This document shows, piece by piece, positions 32,087 through 39,708 of a stretch of 64,000 nucleotides of DNA (position 1 is the first letter of the stretch; the number at the start of each line of letters is the position of its first letter). Under the pieces are notes generated by a model. That model saw only the letters and a list, made by a program, of their open reading frames with translations. It did no database searches and was not told where the DNA came from. Source of the stretch: Janthinobacterium sp. J1-1 (GTDB taxonomy: Bacteria > Pseudomonadota > Gammaproteobacteria > Burkholderiales > Burkholderiaceae_D); assembly GCF_030944405.1 (NCBI RefSeq), contig NZ_CP132339.1, positions 868,001 to 932,000 of the forward strand. The letters are read 5' to 3'. A program made the position numbers and the translations under genes.

Positions 32087-33863
32087 TGGCGCGGCGGGCC
32101 TGCCCGCCGTACCTTTTCTTCCCGACGAGGCAACCCTGAACCGGCTGGCCGGCGAGTTTTTCGCGCGCCTGCCGGGTTTGGACAAGTCACCGAGCCTGGG
32201 CGGCTCGGGCAGCGCGCTCGACGCGGCGCCCCGCTATGCCAATCCGCACCGTCCGCTGCCGCAGGCCGGCCCCTCGTTTGCCGCCATCGCCCCCGGCGTG
32301 GCGACGGCGCAGGTGCCGCCCGTGAAAGCGCCTCTGGAGGCGCCGATCGCGCCGGCGCCGGCCTCGCTGCCGACGCCGCGCGCGTCGGGCATCGGTGCGC
32401 CGTCGCCGTATTACTTTGTCGGCGGCGCGCATGGCTATCCGGTCTCCCACGACAAGCTCGATGGCCTGGCGCGCCAGGGGCAGGGCCAGCCCGGTACGGA
32501 CGATCTGAAGGACGTGTACGCGGCACCGCGGCGTGACCAGCAGTTGCCGGTCGCGCCATCGGCCAGCGCGCCGCAGTTCTACTTCGAGACGGTGCTGTCG
32601 GCGCCGCCCGCCAGTAACAGCCATGGCCACAGTCAGACGCCGGCGCCATTCGACGTGCACGCCGTGCGGCGCGATTTTCCCGTGCTGGCCGAACGGGTCA
32701 ACGGCAAGCCGCTGGCCTGGTTCGACAATGCCGCCACCACCCACAAGCCGCAGTCGGTGATCGATCGCGTGTCGTATTTCTATGCGCACGAGAATTCGAA
32801 CATCCACCGCGCGGCCCATGCGCTGGCCGCGCGCGCCAGCGACGCGTATGAAGCGGCGCGCGCCAAGGTCGCCAATTTCCTGGGCGCCGCCTCGCCGAAC
32901 GAAATCATCTTTGTGCGCGGCGCCACCGAAGGCATCAACCTGATCGCCAATACCTTCGGGCGCAAGTTCATCGGCAGCGGCGACGAGATCATCGTCTCGC
33001 AGCTCGAACACCACGCCAATATCGTGCCGTGGCAGCAGCTGGCGGCGGAAAAGGGCGCCACCCTGCGCGTGATTCCCGTCGACGACAGCGGCCAGATCAT
33101 CCTTGACGAGTTCCGCAAGCTGTTGAATGGCCGCACCAAACTGGTGTCGGTGACGCAGGTGTCGAACGCGCTCGGCACCGTCACGCCGGTGGCGCAGATC
33201 ATCGCGCTGGCGCATGCGGCCGGCGTGCGGGTGGTGGTCGACGGCGCGCAGGCGGTGTCGCACCTGCGGGTCGACGTGCAGGCGCTGGGGGCCGACTTCT
33301 ATGTGTTCTCGGGCCACAAGGTGTTCGGCCCGACGGGCATCGGCGCCGTGTACGGCAAGCTTGACCTGCTGGAGCAACTGCCGCCATGGCAGGGCGGCGG
33401 CAACATGATCGCCGACGTCACCTTCGAGCGCACCGTGTACCAGAGCGTGCCGAACCGTTTCGAGGCCGGCACCGGCAATATCGCCGATGCGGTGGGCCTG
33501 GGCGCGGCCATCGACTACGTGCAGCGCATCGGCCTGGAAAACATCGCCGCCTATGAACACGCGCTGCTCGACTACGCCACCCACAAGCTGCAGGCGATCC
33601 CCGGCGTGCGCCTGATCGGCACGGCGCTGGACAAGGCGAGCGTGGCCTCCTTCGTGCTGGCCGGCTATGAGCCGGCCGAGGTGGGCCGCGCGCTCAATGA
33701 CGAGGGCATCGCCGTGCGCTCGGGCCACCACTGCGCCCAGCCGATCCTGCGCCGCTTCGGCGTGGAAGCAACCGTGCGGCCGTCGTTTGCGTTTTACAAC
33801 ACCTACGAGGAAATCGACCGCATGATCGTGGTGATACGGCGGCTGGCGGGCGCGCGCCGCTAG
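32061..33863 (+). CDS. Encapsulin cargo: SufS-type cysteine desulfurase with disordered N-terminal extension
   Basis: This 600-residue PLP enzyme releases sulfur from cysteine as protein-bound persulfide. The SufS domain starts near residue 197 (HAVRRDFPVLAERVNGKPLA) with PLP Lys420 in FSGHKVFGPTG and catalytic Cys558 in RSGHHCAQP. The first 195 residues are Pro/Ala-rich and low in complexity. They hold short conserved-looking islands: LNRLAGEFFARLPG (about 21-34), SPYYFVGG (about 113-120) and QFYFETV. This matches the targeting domain of family 2A cargo proteins that places the enzyme inside the shell. A free SufS has about 400 residues. Confidence 0.92.
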   Translation: MTTQTPTSDGAAGLPAVPFLPDEATLNRLAGEFFARLPGLDKSPSLGGSGSALDAAPRYANPHRPLPQAGPSFAAIAPGVATAQVPPVKAPLEAPIAPAPASLPTPRASGIGAPSPYYFVGGAHGYPVSHDKLDGLARQGQGQPGTDDLKDVYAAPRRDQQLPVAPSASAPQFYFETVLSAPPASNSHGHSQTPAPFDVHAVRRDFPVLAERVNGKPLAWFDNAATTHKPQSVIDRVSYFYAHENSNIHRAAHALAARASDAYEAARAKVANFLGAASPNEIIFVRGATEGINLIANTFGRKFIGSGDEIIVSQLEHHANIVPWQQLAAEKGATLRVIPVDDSGQIILDEFRKLLNGRTKLVSVTQVSNALGTVTPVAQIIALAHAAGVRVVVDGAQAVSHLRVDVQALGADFYVFSGHKVFGPTGIGAVYGKLDLLEQLPPWQGGGNMIADVTFERTVYQSVPNRFEAGTGNIADAVGLGAAIDYVQRIGLENIAAYEHALLDYATHKLQAIPGVRLIGTALDKASVASFVLAGYEPAEVGRALNDEGIAVRSGHHCAQPILRRFGVEATVRPSFAFYNTYEEIDRMIVVIRRLAGARR

Positions 33864-33892
33864 TTGTTGTCAGGCAGGCTGGTCGCACCGAT

Positions 33893-33919
33893 GCCGCCCC
33901 GTGTCCTGCGCGGGGCGGC
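33893..33919. terminator. GC-rich hairpin after the encapsulin operon
   Basis: GCCGCCCCG (33893-33901) pairs perfectly with CGGGGCGGC (33911-33919). There is no long T-run (ATTGTTG follows), so it is a terminator-like or mRNA-protecting hairpin at the end of the shell/cargo transcript. Confidence 0.55.
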
Positions 33920-34040
33920 ATTGTTGCGTCGGTCATGGCAGTTCTGCAACAGGCTGGTTGCAGCGCAACAACGGGCGGTATAATTTGCCGGTGGCAAGCT
34001 AGCCGCGGCGCCGTGCCGCCGGCGCCCGAGGAGAGATGCA

Positions 34041-34766
34041 GTGGAAGATCAACACAGCGCGCCCGAGCTGTTCCTGTTCCTGGCGTCGACCGTTCATGAC
34101 ATGAAAAATTCCATCAGCGTGGTCAGCGGCACGCTGGAATCCCTGCTGGCGGCCGAACAGGCCAAGGCCACCGATGAAGTCACGGCCGATCCCGCCTACC
34201 TGCAGATGGCGCAGATGCTGTACCAGACCAAGCGCCTCAACGACAACCTGATCCAGCTGCTGGCGCTGTACAAGCAGGTGGGCAAGCCCGGCTACCCGTT
34301 CGACGTGCAGCCGCAACTGGTGGGGCAGCTGGTGACGCAGGTGGTGGACCAGGAAAAAATCCTGCTCGCCTCCAAGGGCATCGCGATGGAGACGGACTTT
34401 CCCCCCGAGCTGATCTGGACCCTCGACGAAGACCTGGTGATCGGCGTGCTGGCGCATGCCATCAACAACGCCATCCGTTATACCAAGGATACGATACGCC
34501 TGTCCGTGGCGGAAGAAAACGGCATGCTGGAGCTGCGCGTGGAAGACAATGGCGACGGTTATACACAAGCCTTGCTGGACGCGGGCGCGGCGGCCATGGA
34601 TGGCATGAGCACGGGTGTGAATTTTTCCACCAACAGCACCGGCCTGGGCCTGTATTTTTCCAGCGAAGTGGCGAAGATGCACAAGCACCGGGGGCAAAGC
34701 GGCAGCATCGCCCTGGCCAATGGCGGCGCGCTCGGCGGCGGCTGCTTTATCCTGCGCCTGCCTTGA
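34041..34766 (+). CDS. Cytosolic sensor histidine kinase without input domain
   Basis: This 241-residue protein starts at a GTG with GAGGAGAG upstream. The H-box STVHDMKNSISV with His19 stands almost at the N-terminus, followed by the dimerisation helices. The HATPase domain has the N-box HAINNAIRYTKD, a G1 box EDNGDGY and G2 STGLGLYFSS. There is no transmembrane segment or PAS/GAF domain, so the signal must come from a partner. It precedes a REC-TPR protein by 14 bp; the two form a phosphorelay pair. Confidence 0.85.
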   Translation: MEDQHSAPELFLFLASTVHDMKNSISVVSGTLESLLAAEQAKATDEVTADPAYLQMAQMLYQTKRLNDNLIQLLALYKQVGKPGYPFDVQPQLVGQLVTQVVDQEKILLASKGIAMETDFPPELIWTLDEDLVIGVLAHAINNAIRYTKDTIRLSVAEENGMLELRVEDNGDGYTQALLDAGAAAMDGMSTGVNFSTNSTGLGLYFSSEVAKMHKHRGQSGSIALANGGALGGGCFILRLP

Positions 34767-34780
34767 ACCGAGGACTCACG

Positions 34781-36511
34781 ATGGACCAGACTTCCCGCCC
34801 CAACGAAGCCGACACCACCGACTGGGCCGACAAGCATTATCTGCTGGTCGACGATTTTGTCGGCATCCGCATTTTGCTGCGCGAGTCCCTGCGCAACCTG
34901 GGCGCGCGCCATATCGACCAGGCCGCCAGCGGCGGCGAGGCGATGAAGCTGCTGGCCAAGACGCGCTATGACGTGGTGCTGTGCGACTACAACCTGGGCG
35001 AAGGCAAGAACGGCCAGCAGGTGCTGGAAGAAACGCGCGTACGCAACCTGACGGCGCCGTCCAGCGTGTGGCTGATGGTGTCGGCCGAGAAAAGCGTGGA
35101 GTCGGTGATGGGCGCGGCCGAACACCAGCCCGACGCCTACCTGATCAAGCCGATCACGGAAGGCGTGCTGCTGACGCGATTGAACCGCGTGTGGCATAAA
35201 AAGCAGGTGTTCCGCGAGATCGACCAGGCCTGCATGGAAAAGGATTATCTGCGCGCGGCCAAACTGTGCGATGCGCAGATCGCGCAGAACAAGCTGCACG
35301 AACTGGAATTGCTGCGCATGAAGGCCAGCCTGCTGCTGAAAAGCGGCGAGCCGGAAAAAGCGCGCGCCATCTATGAAAAAGTGCTGGCCGACCGCGACTA
35401 TAGCTGGGCCCGGGCCGGCCTGGGCAAGATCCGCATGAACAATGGCGAACACGAGGCGGCGCGCCAGATCTTCCAGGGCGTGATCGTGGAAAACCGCTAT
35501 TACATCGACGCCTACGACCAGATGGCGGTCGCCTACCAGCTGATGGGCCAGCATGAAGAGGCGTGCGGCGTGCTGGAAAAGGCGGCGCGGCTGTCGCCCA
35601 ATTCGGTGCCGCGCCAGCGCAACCTGGGCCAGGCGGCCCTGAAAATCGGCAATGTGAGCATGGCCGAAAAAGCGTTTCGCAAATGCGTGGCGATCGGTGA
35701 ATTTTCCGTGATGAAGACGGTGGACGCCTACCTGGGCCTGGCGCGCGTATGCGGCCTGAAAAAGGATGCCAAGGAAGCGCTGCAATGGCTGCTGCTGGCG
35801 CAGCGCGAATTTTCGCCCGAAGAGATCGGCCTGCGCGCCAAGATCACCGAAGGCCTGGTACACCACGAAACGGGCGACTACCGGCGCGCGCGCAAATGCG
35901 GCGACGAGCTCGAAGCGATGCTGCTGGAAGACCCGGCGCGGCCCGAGAAGGCCATCTGCATGGAACTGGCGACCCTGCTGTTCGCGGTCGGCGTGAAGGA
36001 CGCGCCGGCCGGCCTCTTGTGCTACGTGGTGAAGAACAACCACGACAACCAGGTGGTGCAGGATGAAGTGCAGAAGATCTTCGACAAGGCCAAGATGGGC
36101 GACGAGGGCACCAGCCTGATCCTGGCCTCGCGCAAGGAAGCGTCGGACCTGATGAACAAGGGCGTGCTGCTGTGGAAGACCGATAAACTGGACGACGCGG
36201 TGGCCTGGATGCGCGCGGCGCGGGTCAAACTGCCGAACAACCTGCGCATCTTGTTCAACTCGGCGCAGATCATCGTGTCTTACCTGCAGCAGCGTGGTTA
36301 TCACGCTGACCTGGCGGCGGAAGCGGTGGAAGTGTTGCTATATGTAGACAAGATCGCACCGGGCCAGCAGCGCTTTGCCCAGCTGATGGAACAATTGCTG
36401 CAGCTGACGCCAGCGGCGGCGGCCGAAGACGCGGCACCCGCGCCGGTGGCGGAAAAGGTTGCGCCGGTTCCCGATAAAGCCGTAAAAAACATGCGCGGGC
36501 GTGCCGGATGA
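34781..36511 (+). CDS. Response regulator with C-terminal TPR array
   Basis: This 576-residue protein has a receiver domain (residues about 20-145; YLLVDDF, phosphoacceptor D69 in VVLCDYNLGEG, SAEKS, YLIKPI). About ten TPR-like helical pairs follow (for example LLKSGEPEKARAIYEKVLADR, YHADLAAEAVEVLLYVDKI), then a low-complexity Ala/Pro tail. There is no DNA-binding domain, so output is probably by protein-protein contact through the TPRs. It follows the histidine kinase gene and has GAGGA before its ATG. Confidence 0.87.
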   Translation: MDQTSRPNEADTTDWADKHYLLVDDFVGIRILLRESLRNLGARHIDQAASGGEAMKLLAKTRYDVVLCDYNLGEGKNGQQVLEETRVRNLTAPSSVWLMVSAEKSVESVMGAAEHQPDAYLIKPITEGVLLTRLNRVWHKKQVFREIDQACMEKDYLRAAKLCDAQIAQNKLHELELLRMKASLLLKSGEPEKARAIYEKVLADRDYSWARAGLGKIRMNNGEHEAARQIFQGVIVENRYYIDAYDQMAVAYQLMGQHEEACGVLEKAARLSPNSVPRQRNLGQAALKIGNVSMAEKAFRKCVAIGEFSVMKTVDAYLGLARVCGLKKDAKEALQWLLLAQREFSPEEIGLRAKITEGLVHHETGDYRRARKCGDELEAMLLEDPARPEKAICMELATLLFAVGVKDAPAGLLCYVVKNNHDNQVVQDEVQKIFDKAKMGDEGTSLILASRKEASDLMNKGVLLWKTDKLDDAVAWMRAARVKLPNNLRILFNSAQIIVSYLQQRGYHADLAAEAVEVLLYVDKIAPGQQRFAQLMEQLLQLTPAAAAEDAAPAPVAEKVAPVPDKAVKNMRGRAG

Positions 36512-36587
36512 TAAACTATGCGCCAGCGTGGTGCAGGCAACAGCCTGCTCCGCGCTTGAGTTGCTTTACAACAATAAGGAAGAAACT

Positions 36588-36803
36588 ATGCGTGATGTGG
36601 TCAATGAAGTATACAAAAAAATGAAGGTCGGCAGCATCGCCTGGGTACGCCCGGTCGCCGCCAAGGGAGACACGCTGGAAACATTCCAGTCCTCGTACGA
36701 GCACGCCAAGGCGCTGGCCGACGAGGGCCTGATCACGATCGGTGACGTCAAGCGCCAGGCCGACAACATGATCGAGGCGATCCGCATTCATCGTATCGCC
36801 TGA
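36588..36803 (+). CDS. Small conserved-looking protein of unknown function
   Basis: This 71-residue ORF (MRDVVNEVYKKMKVGSIAWV to AIRIHRIA) has a good AAGGAAGA site 5 nt upstream. It is predicted largely helical, soluble and without Cys. The sequence is not one I recognise. It lies between the REC-TPR gene and phaM and has its own hairpin terminator, so it may be a separate transcript. Confidence 0.65.
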   Translation: MRDVVNEVYKKMKVGSIAWVRPVAAKGDTLETFQSSYEHAKALADEGLITIGDVKRQADNMIEAIRIHRIA

Positions 36804-36816
36804 TCACCGCATGACC

Positions 36817-36835
36817 GGGTTCGCCGCGCGAACCC
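36817..36835. terminator. Hairpin between convergent small ORF and phaM
   Basis: GGGTTCGC-CGC-GCGAACCC is a perfect 8-bp hairpin placed between two convergent genes (stops at 36803 and 36846). The T-run is poor on both sides, so termination is likely but not certain. Confidence 0.6.
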
Positions 36836-36845
36836 TGAAAGCCGC

Positions 36846-37538
36846 TTACAGCTTGCCCTTGGGCGCCGCGCGTTTGGCCGGTGCCTTGACGGGGGCCTTG
36901 GCCTTGGCGGCCGTCTCCGCCGCAGCCGGCTTGGCGCGCGGCGTGGGTGTGCTCTTGGCAGCGTCGTCCTTGTTCTTGGCCGGCTCCGGCGCCATGGCGG
37001 TCGACACCGCCTGCTTGAACTGATCCTGCAGCAAATTCCACCAGACCGCCGGATTGGCCAGCTGGGCTGCCGCGTCGGCTGACGGGCTGGCCTGCTGGGC
37101 TGGCGCCGCTGGCGCTTCCTGTGGTGGCGGCGGAGGCGGTGGCGCTTTCTCGGCCGGCTTGGCGGCCGGCGGCGTCTGCTGGAAGAAGGCCGAGGCGTAA
37201 GGCACGGAATCGAACAGGTTTTTCTCGCTGGCGCCCGGCTGCGTGATGGCGGCGGCCATCGAGGCGCCCATCGATTTCAGGGTGGCGATGGTGCCGCGCT
37301 GCACTTCCAGTGCCTGGATGCTGCCGCGCAGCATGCTGATATTCAGGTTCAGCCACGCTTCGACGGCTTTCAGGTCGTTGATTTTCTTGTCCAGTTCTTC
37401 CACCGACAGGCTGGGCGCGGTCATGCCGGGGACGCCCATGCCGGGCACGCTCATGCTGCCCCACAGGTTCTTGACGAAGTCGAGCGTATCGGTCATCACT
37501 GCTGCGCCCGGAATCGGGGGCATTTGCGGATTTGCCAT
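36846..37538 (-). CDS. phaM: PhaM-family polyhydroxyalkanoate granule protein
   Basis: This 230-residue protein matches PhaM, which activates PHA synthase and ties PHB granules to the nucleoid. The N-terminal helical part has TLDFVKNLWGSM and LSVEELDKKINDLKAVEAWL, with LQALEVQR-like coil text nearby. A Pro-rich linker (KAPPPPPPPQEAPAAP) leads to WWNLLQDQFKQAVSTAM. The Lys/Ala-rich C-terminus (AKAPVKAPAKRAAPKGKL) resembles the histone-like DNA-binding tail of PhaM. No pha synthesis genes are in the window. Confidence 0.88.
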   Translation of the reverse strand: MANPQMPPIPGAAVMTDTLDFVKNLWGSMSVPGMGVPGMTAPSLSVEELDKKINDLKAVEAWLNLNISMLRGSIQALEVQRGTIATLKSMGASMAAAITQPGASEKNLFDSVPYASAFFQQTPPAAKPAEKAPPPPPPPQEAPAAPAQQASPSADAAAQLANPAVWWNLLQDQFKQAVSTAMAPEPAKNKDDAAKSTPTPRAKPAAAETAAKAKAPVKAPAKRAAPKGKL

Positions 37539-37699
37539 GCGAGAGTCTCCTGGTAGGTCGATGGTCCTAGCGTAGCAGATATCAGCTTGCTACTGACGAA
37601 ATCGCGGTGACATTTTTCGCCCGCATTTTCCACCGATGGCACGCGCATTGATCTGCGGCAAGAAAGCGCGTCTTGGACACAGGCGTTACACTAGCAACC

Positions 37700-38791
37700 A
37701 TGACGCCAGCCTCCTTTTTCGTGCCGCCGCGCCGCCGCACCGTGCTCTTTGTCGCCGTGATCGGCGTGCTGCATGTCGTGGCCCTGCACTGGCTGGGCGG
37801 GCAGGCGGGCAGGGCGCCGGTGCACGAGCCGCCGCGGCTGGTCAGCATGGCGGTGATCGCCGAAGCGCCGCCGCCCTTGCCGGTGCCACCGCCGCCGCCG
37901 CCCGTGCCCTTGCCGCCGCCGCCCGCGCCGCAGGTGCCGGCCTTGCCGGTGATCGATTTGCCGCAGCTGGTCGTGCCCGATGCGCCGCAGCCGATGCAGG
38001 TGGCGCCACCGCCATCGTCCGCACCGGAAAACCCGGCGCCGGCGTTGGCGCAATTGCCGGCCATTACGCCGGCTGCGGCTGAAGCACCCGCGCCGCCGCC
38101 CGTGACGGAAGCGCTGCGGCGCTACAAGACCGATGTGCCCGCGTCGGCCGAGTTCGACCTGCAGGTGGACCGCCGCGATGCCGACGGCACCAAGTGGACG
38201 GGCGTGGCGGCCATGTCGTGGCAAAATAAGGGCGACAGCTACCGCCTGAGCCTGGAAGTGGGCCTGAGCATGCTGATCACCCGCATCAACCTGCTGGTAT
38301 TGAGCAGCGAAGGGGCGCTCGACGCCAGCGGCGTGGTGCCCGTCAAGGCGACGGAAAAGCGCCGCGGCCGCGCGCAGACGGCCACGCATTTCGATGCGGC
38401 CGGCAAGACCATCCGCTTTTCGGCCACCACCGCCACCGCGCCCTGGCAGGAAGGGGTGCAGGACAAGGCCAGCCTGCCGTTCCAGCTGGCCGCCATCGGC
38501 CGCGCCGACGTCCATCAGCTGGCCGGCAATATCGACATCCTGGTCGGCGAAGAAAAGGAAGCGACCGTGTTCCGCTTCCAGCTGGTCGGCGAGGAAACGC
38601 TCGATACCAGCATGGGCCGCCTGCAGACCTGGCATCTGCGCCGGCCGCCCAAGCGGGGCAGCTATTCGTCGCAGCTCGATATCTGGCTGGCGCCGTCGCT
38701 GCAATGGTATCCGGTACAAATACGCAATACAGAAGCGAACGGTGCGCTCACCACGCAGACCGTTTCCAAACTCACTGTGACAGGATCATGA
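37700..38791 (+). CDS. DUF3108 protein with TonB-like anchor and proline-rich linker
   Basis: This 363-residue protein has one N-terminal membrane helix (RTVLFVAVIGVLHVVALHWL). A long Pro/Ala/Val linker follows (residues about 55-140, with PPPPPVPLPPPPAP), then a periplasmic DUF3108 domain (MSWQNKGDSYRLSLEVGLSM, WLAPSLQWYPVQIR). The shape recalls TonB, but the C-terminal domain is different. The ATG at 37700 has no ribosome-binding site, and a TACACT -10 candidate ends 8 bp before it, so translation may be leaderless. A second DUF3108 gene follows after 1 bp. Confidence 0.82.
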   Translation: MTPASFFVPPRRRTVLFVAVIGVLHVVALHWLGGQAGRAPVHEPPRLVSMAVIAEAPPPLPVPPPPPPVPLPPPPAPQVPALPVIDLPQLVVPDAPQPMQVAPPPSSAPENPAPALAQLPAITPAAAEAPAPPPVTEALRRYKTDVPASAEFDLQVDRRDADGTKWTGVAAMSWQNKGDSYRLSLEVGLSMLITRINLLVLSSEGALDASGVVPVKATEKRRGRAQTATHFDAAGKTIRFSATTATAPWQEGVQDKASLPFQLAAIGRADVHQLAGNIDILVGEEKEATVFRFQLVGEETLDTSMGRLQTWHLRRPPKRGSYSSQLDIWLAPSLQWYPVQIRNTEANGALTTQTVSKLTVTGS

Positions 38792-38792
38792 G

Positions 38793-39554
38793 ATGACTTT
38801 TATACCCATCAAGCAATTACTCGTTGCCGGCCTGCTGGCCGCCACGTTCTCTTCCGTACTCGCCGCTGACGCCGACGCCGAGCACCCCGTGATCAAGCGC
38901 GCCTTCAAGCTGGCGCCGTCGGCCGACCTGGTGTATTCCATCAAGGCCAAACAGAAGGGCATCGCGCTGTCCGGCGAGTCCGTCAGCAACTGGCGCGCCG
39001 GCGATGGCAAGTACTCGCTGCTGGCCGAAACCAAGGCCGCCCTGTTCGGCAAGATCCTCGAGCAGCGTAGCGAAGGCACGGTCGACGACTATGGCCTGGC
39101 GCCGGCCCAGTTCGTGGAAAAACGCTTTCGCAAGGCGGCGGCCACCACCGTCTTCAAGCGCGACAGCAAGACCATCGCCTTCAGCGAAGGCGACAAGAGC
39201 TATGCGCTCAAGGGCGGCGAGCAGGACCGCAACAGTGCCGTCTGGCAACTGACGGCCGTGGCCCGCGCCGCGCCTGAAAAATTCGTGCCCGGTTCCGAAT
39301 GGGCCTTTTTTGTTGCCGGCCGCCATGACGCCGAGCCGTGGATATTCAAGGTCGTCAAGCAGGAGACGGTCGGCACCGGCCAGGGCCTGGTCGAGGCCGT
39401 GCACCTGATCAAGGCGCCGCCGACCGACAAGAAGGGCCAGCAAGTGGACCTGTGGCTGGCGCCGTCGCTGGAATGGTATCCGGTCAAGGTGACGTTCGAG
39501 GATGAGGATGGCGATTATGTGGAGCAGACTTTGCAGAAAATCATCAAGAAGTAA
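38793..39554 (+). CDS. DUF3108 domain periplasmic protein
   Basis: This 253-residue exported protein has a signal peptide ending FSSVLAA and a complete DUF3108 domain (YSIKAKQKGIALSGESVSNW, then WLAPSLEWYPVKVTFEDEDGD). It starts 1 bp after the preceding DUF3108 gene and is clearly a paralogue: both end with the WLAPSL-WYPV motif. The family is of unknown function; the fold is predicted beta-rich and may bind envelope lipids or glycans. Confidence 0.85.
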   Translation: MTFIPIKQLLVAGLLAATFSSVLAADADAEHPVIKRAFKLAPSADLVYSIKAKQKGIALSGESVSNWRAGDGKYSLLAETKAALFGKILEQRSEGTVDDYGLAPAQFVEKRFRKAAATTVFKRDSKTIAFSEGDKSYALKGGEQDRNSAVWQLTAVARAAPEKFVPGSEWAFFVAGRHDAEPWIFKVVKQETVGTGQGLVEAVHLIKAPPTDKKGQQVDLWLAPSLEWYPVKVTFEDEDGDYVEQTLQKIIKK

Positions 39555-39601
39555 GCACCGTTGCTTTTGGGCCAGGGCCGCCTGGCTCCGGCCCGCCACC
39601 G

Positions 39602-39630
39602 GTCAAATTGCATATCAGAACTGATATACT
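39602..39630 (+). promoter_or_regulatory. mksFEB promoter region with dyad TATCAG-AA-CTGATA
   Basis: A perfect dyad TATCAG (39613-39618)/CTGATA (39621-39626) overlaps a TATACT -10 candidate (39625-39630); a weak -35 (GTCAAA, 39602-39607) lies 17 bp upstream. The gene starts 79 bp after the -10. Repressor control is suggested. Confidence 0.5.
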
Positions 39631-39708
39631 GACGCCCCCGCGACCCTTTATGCTCGCAGCGTCCGCCAGGCCCGCTGCGCCGCCCGCTGAACACTCATCC
39701 GGAATAGA

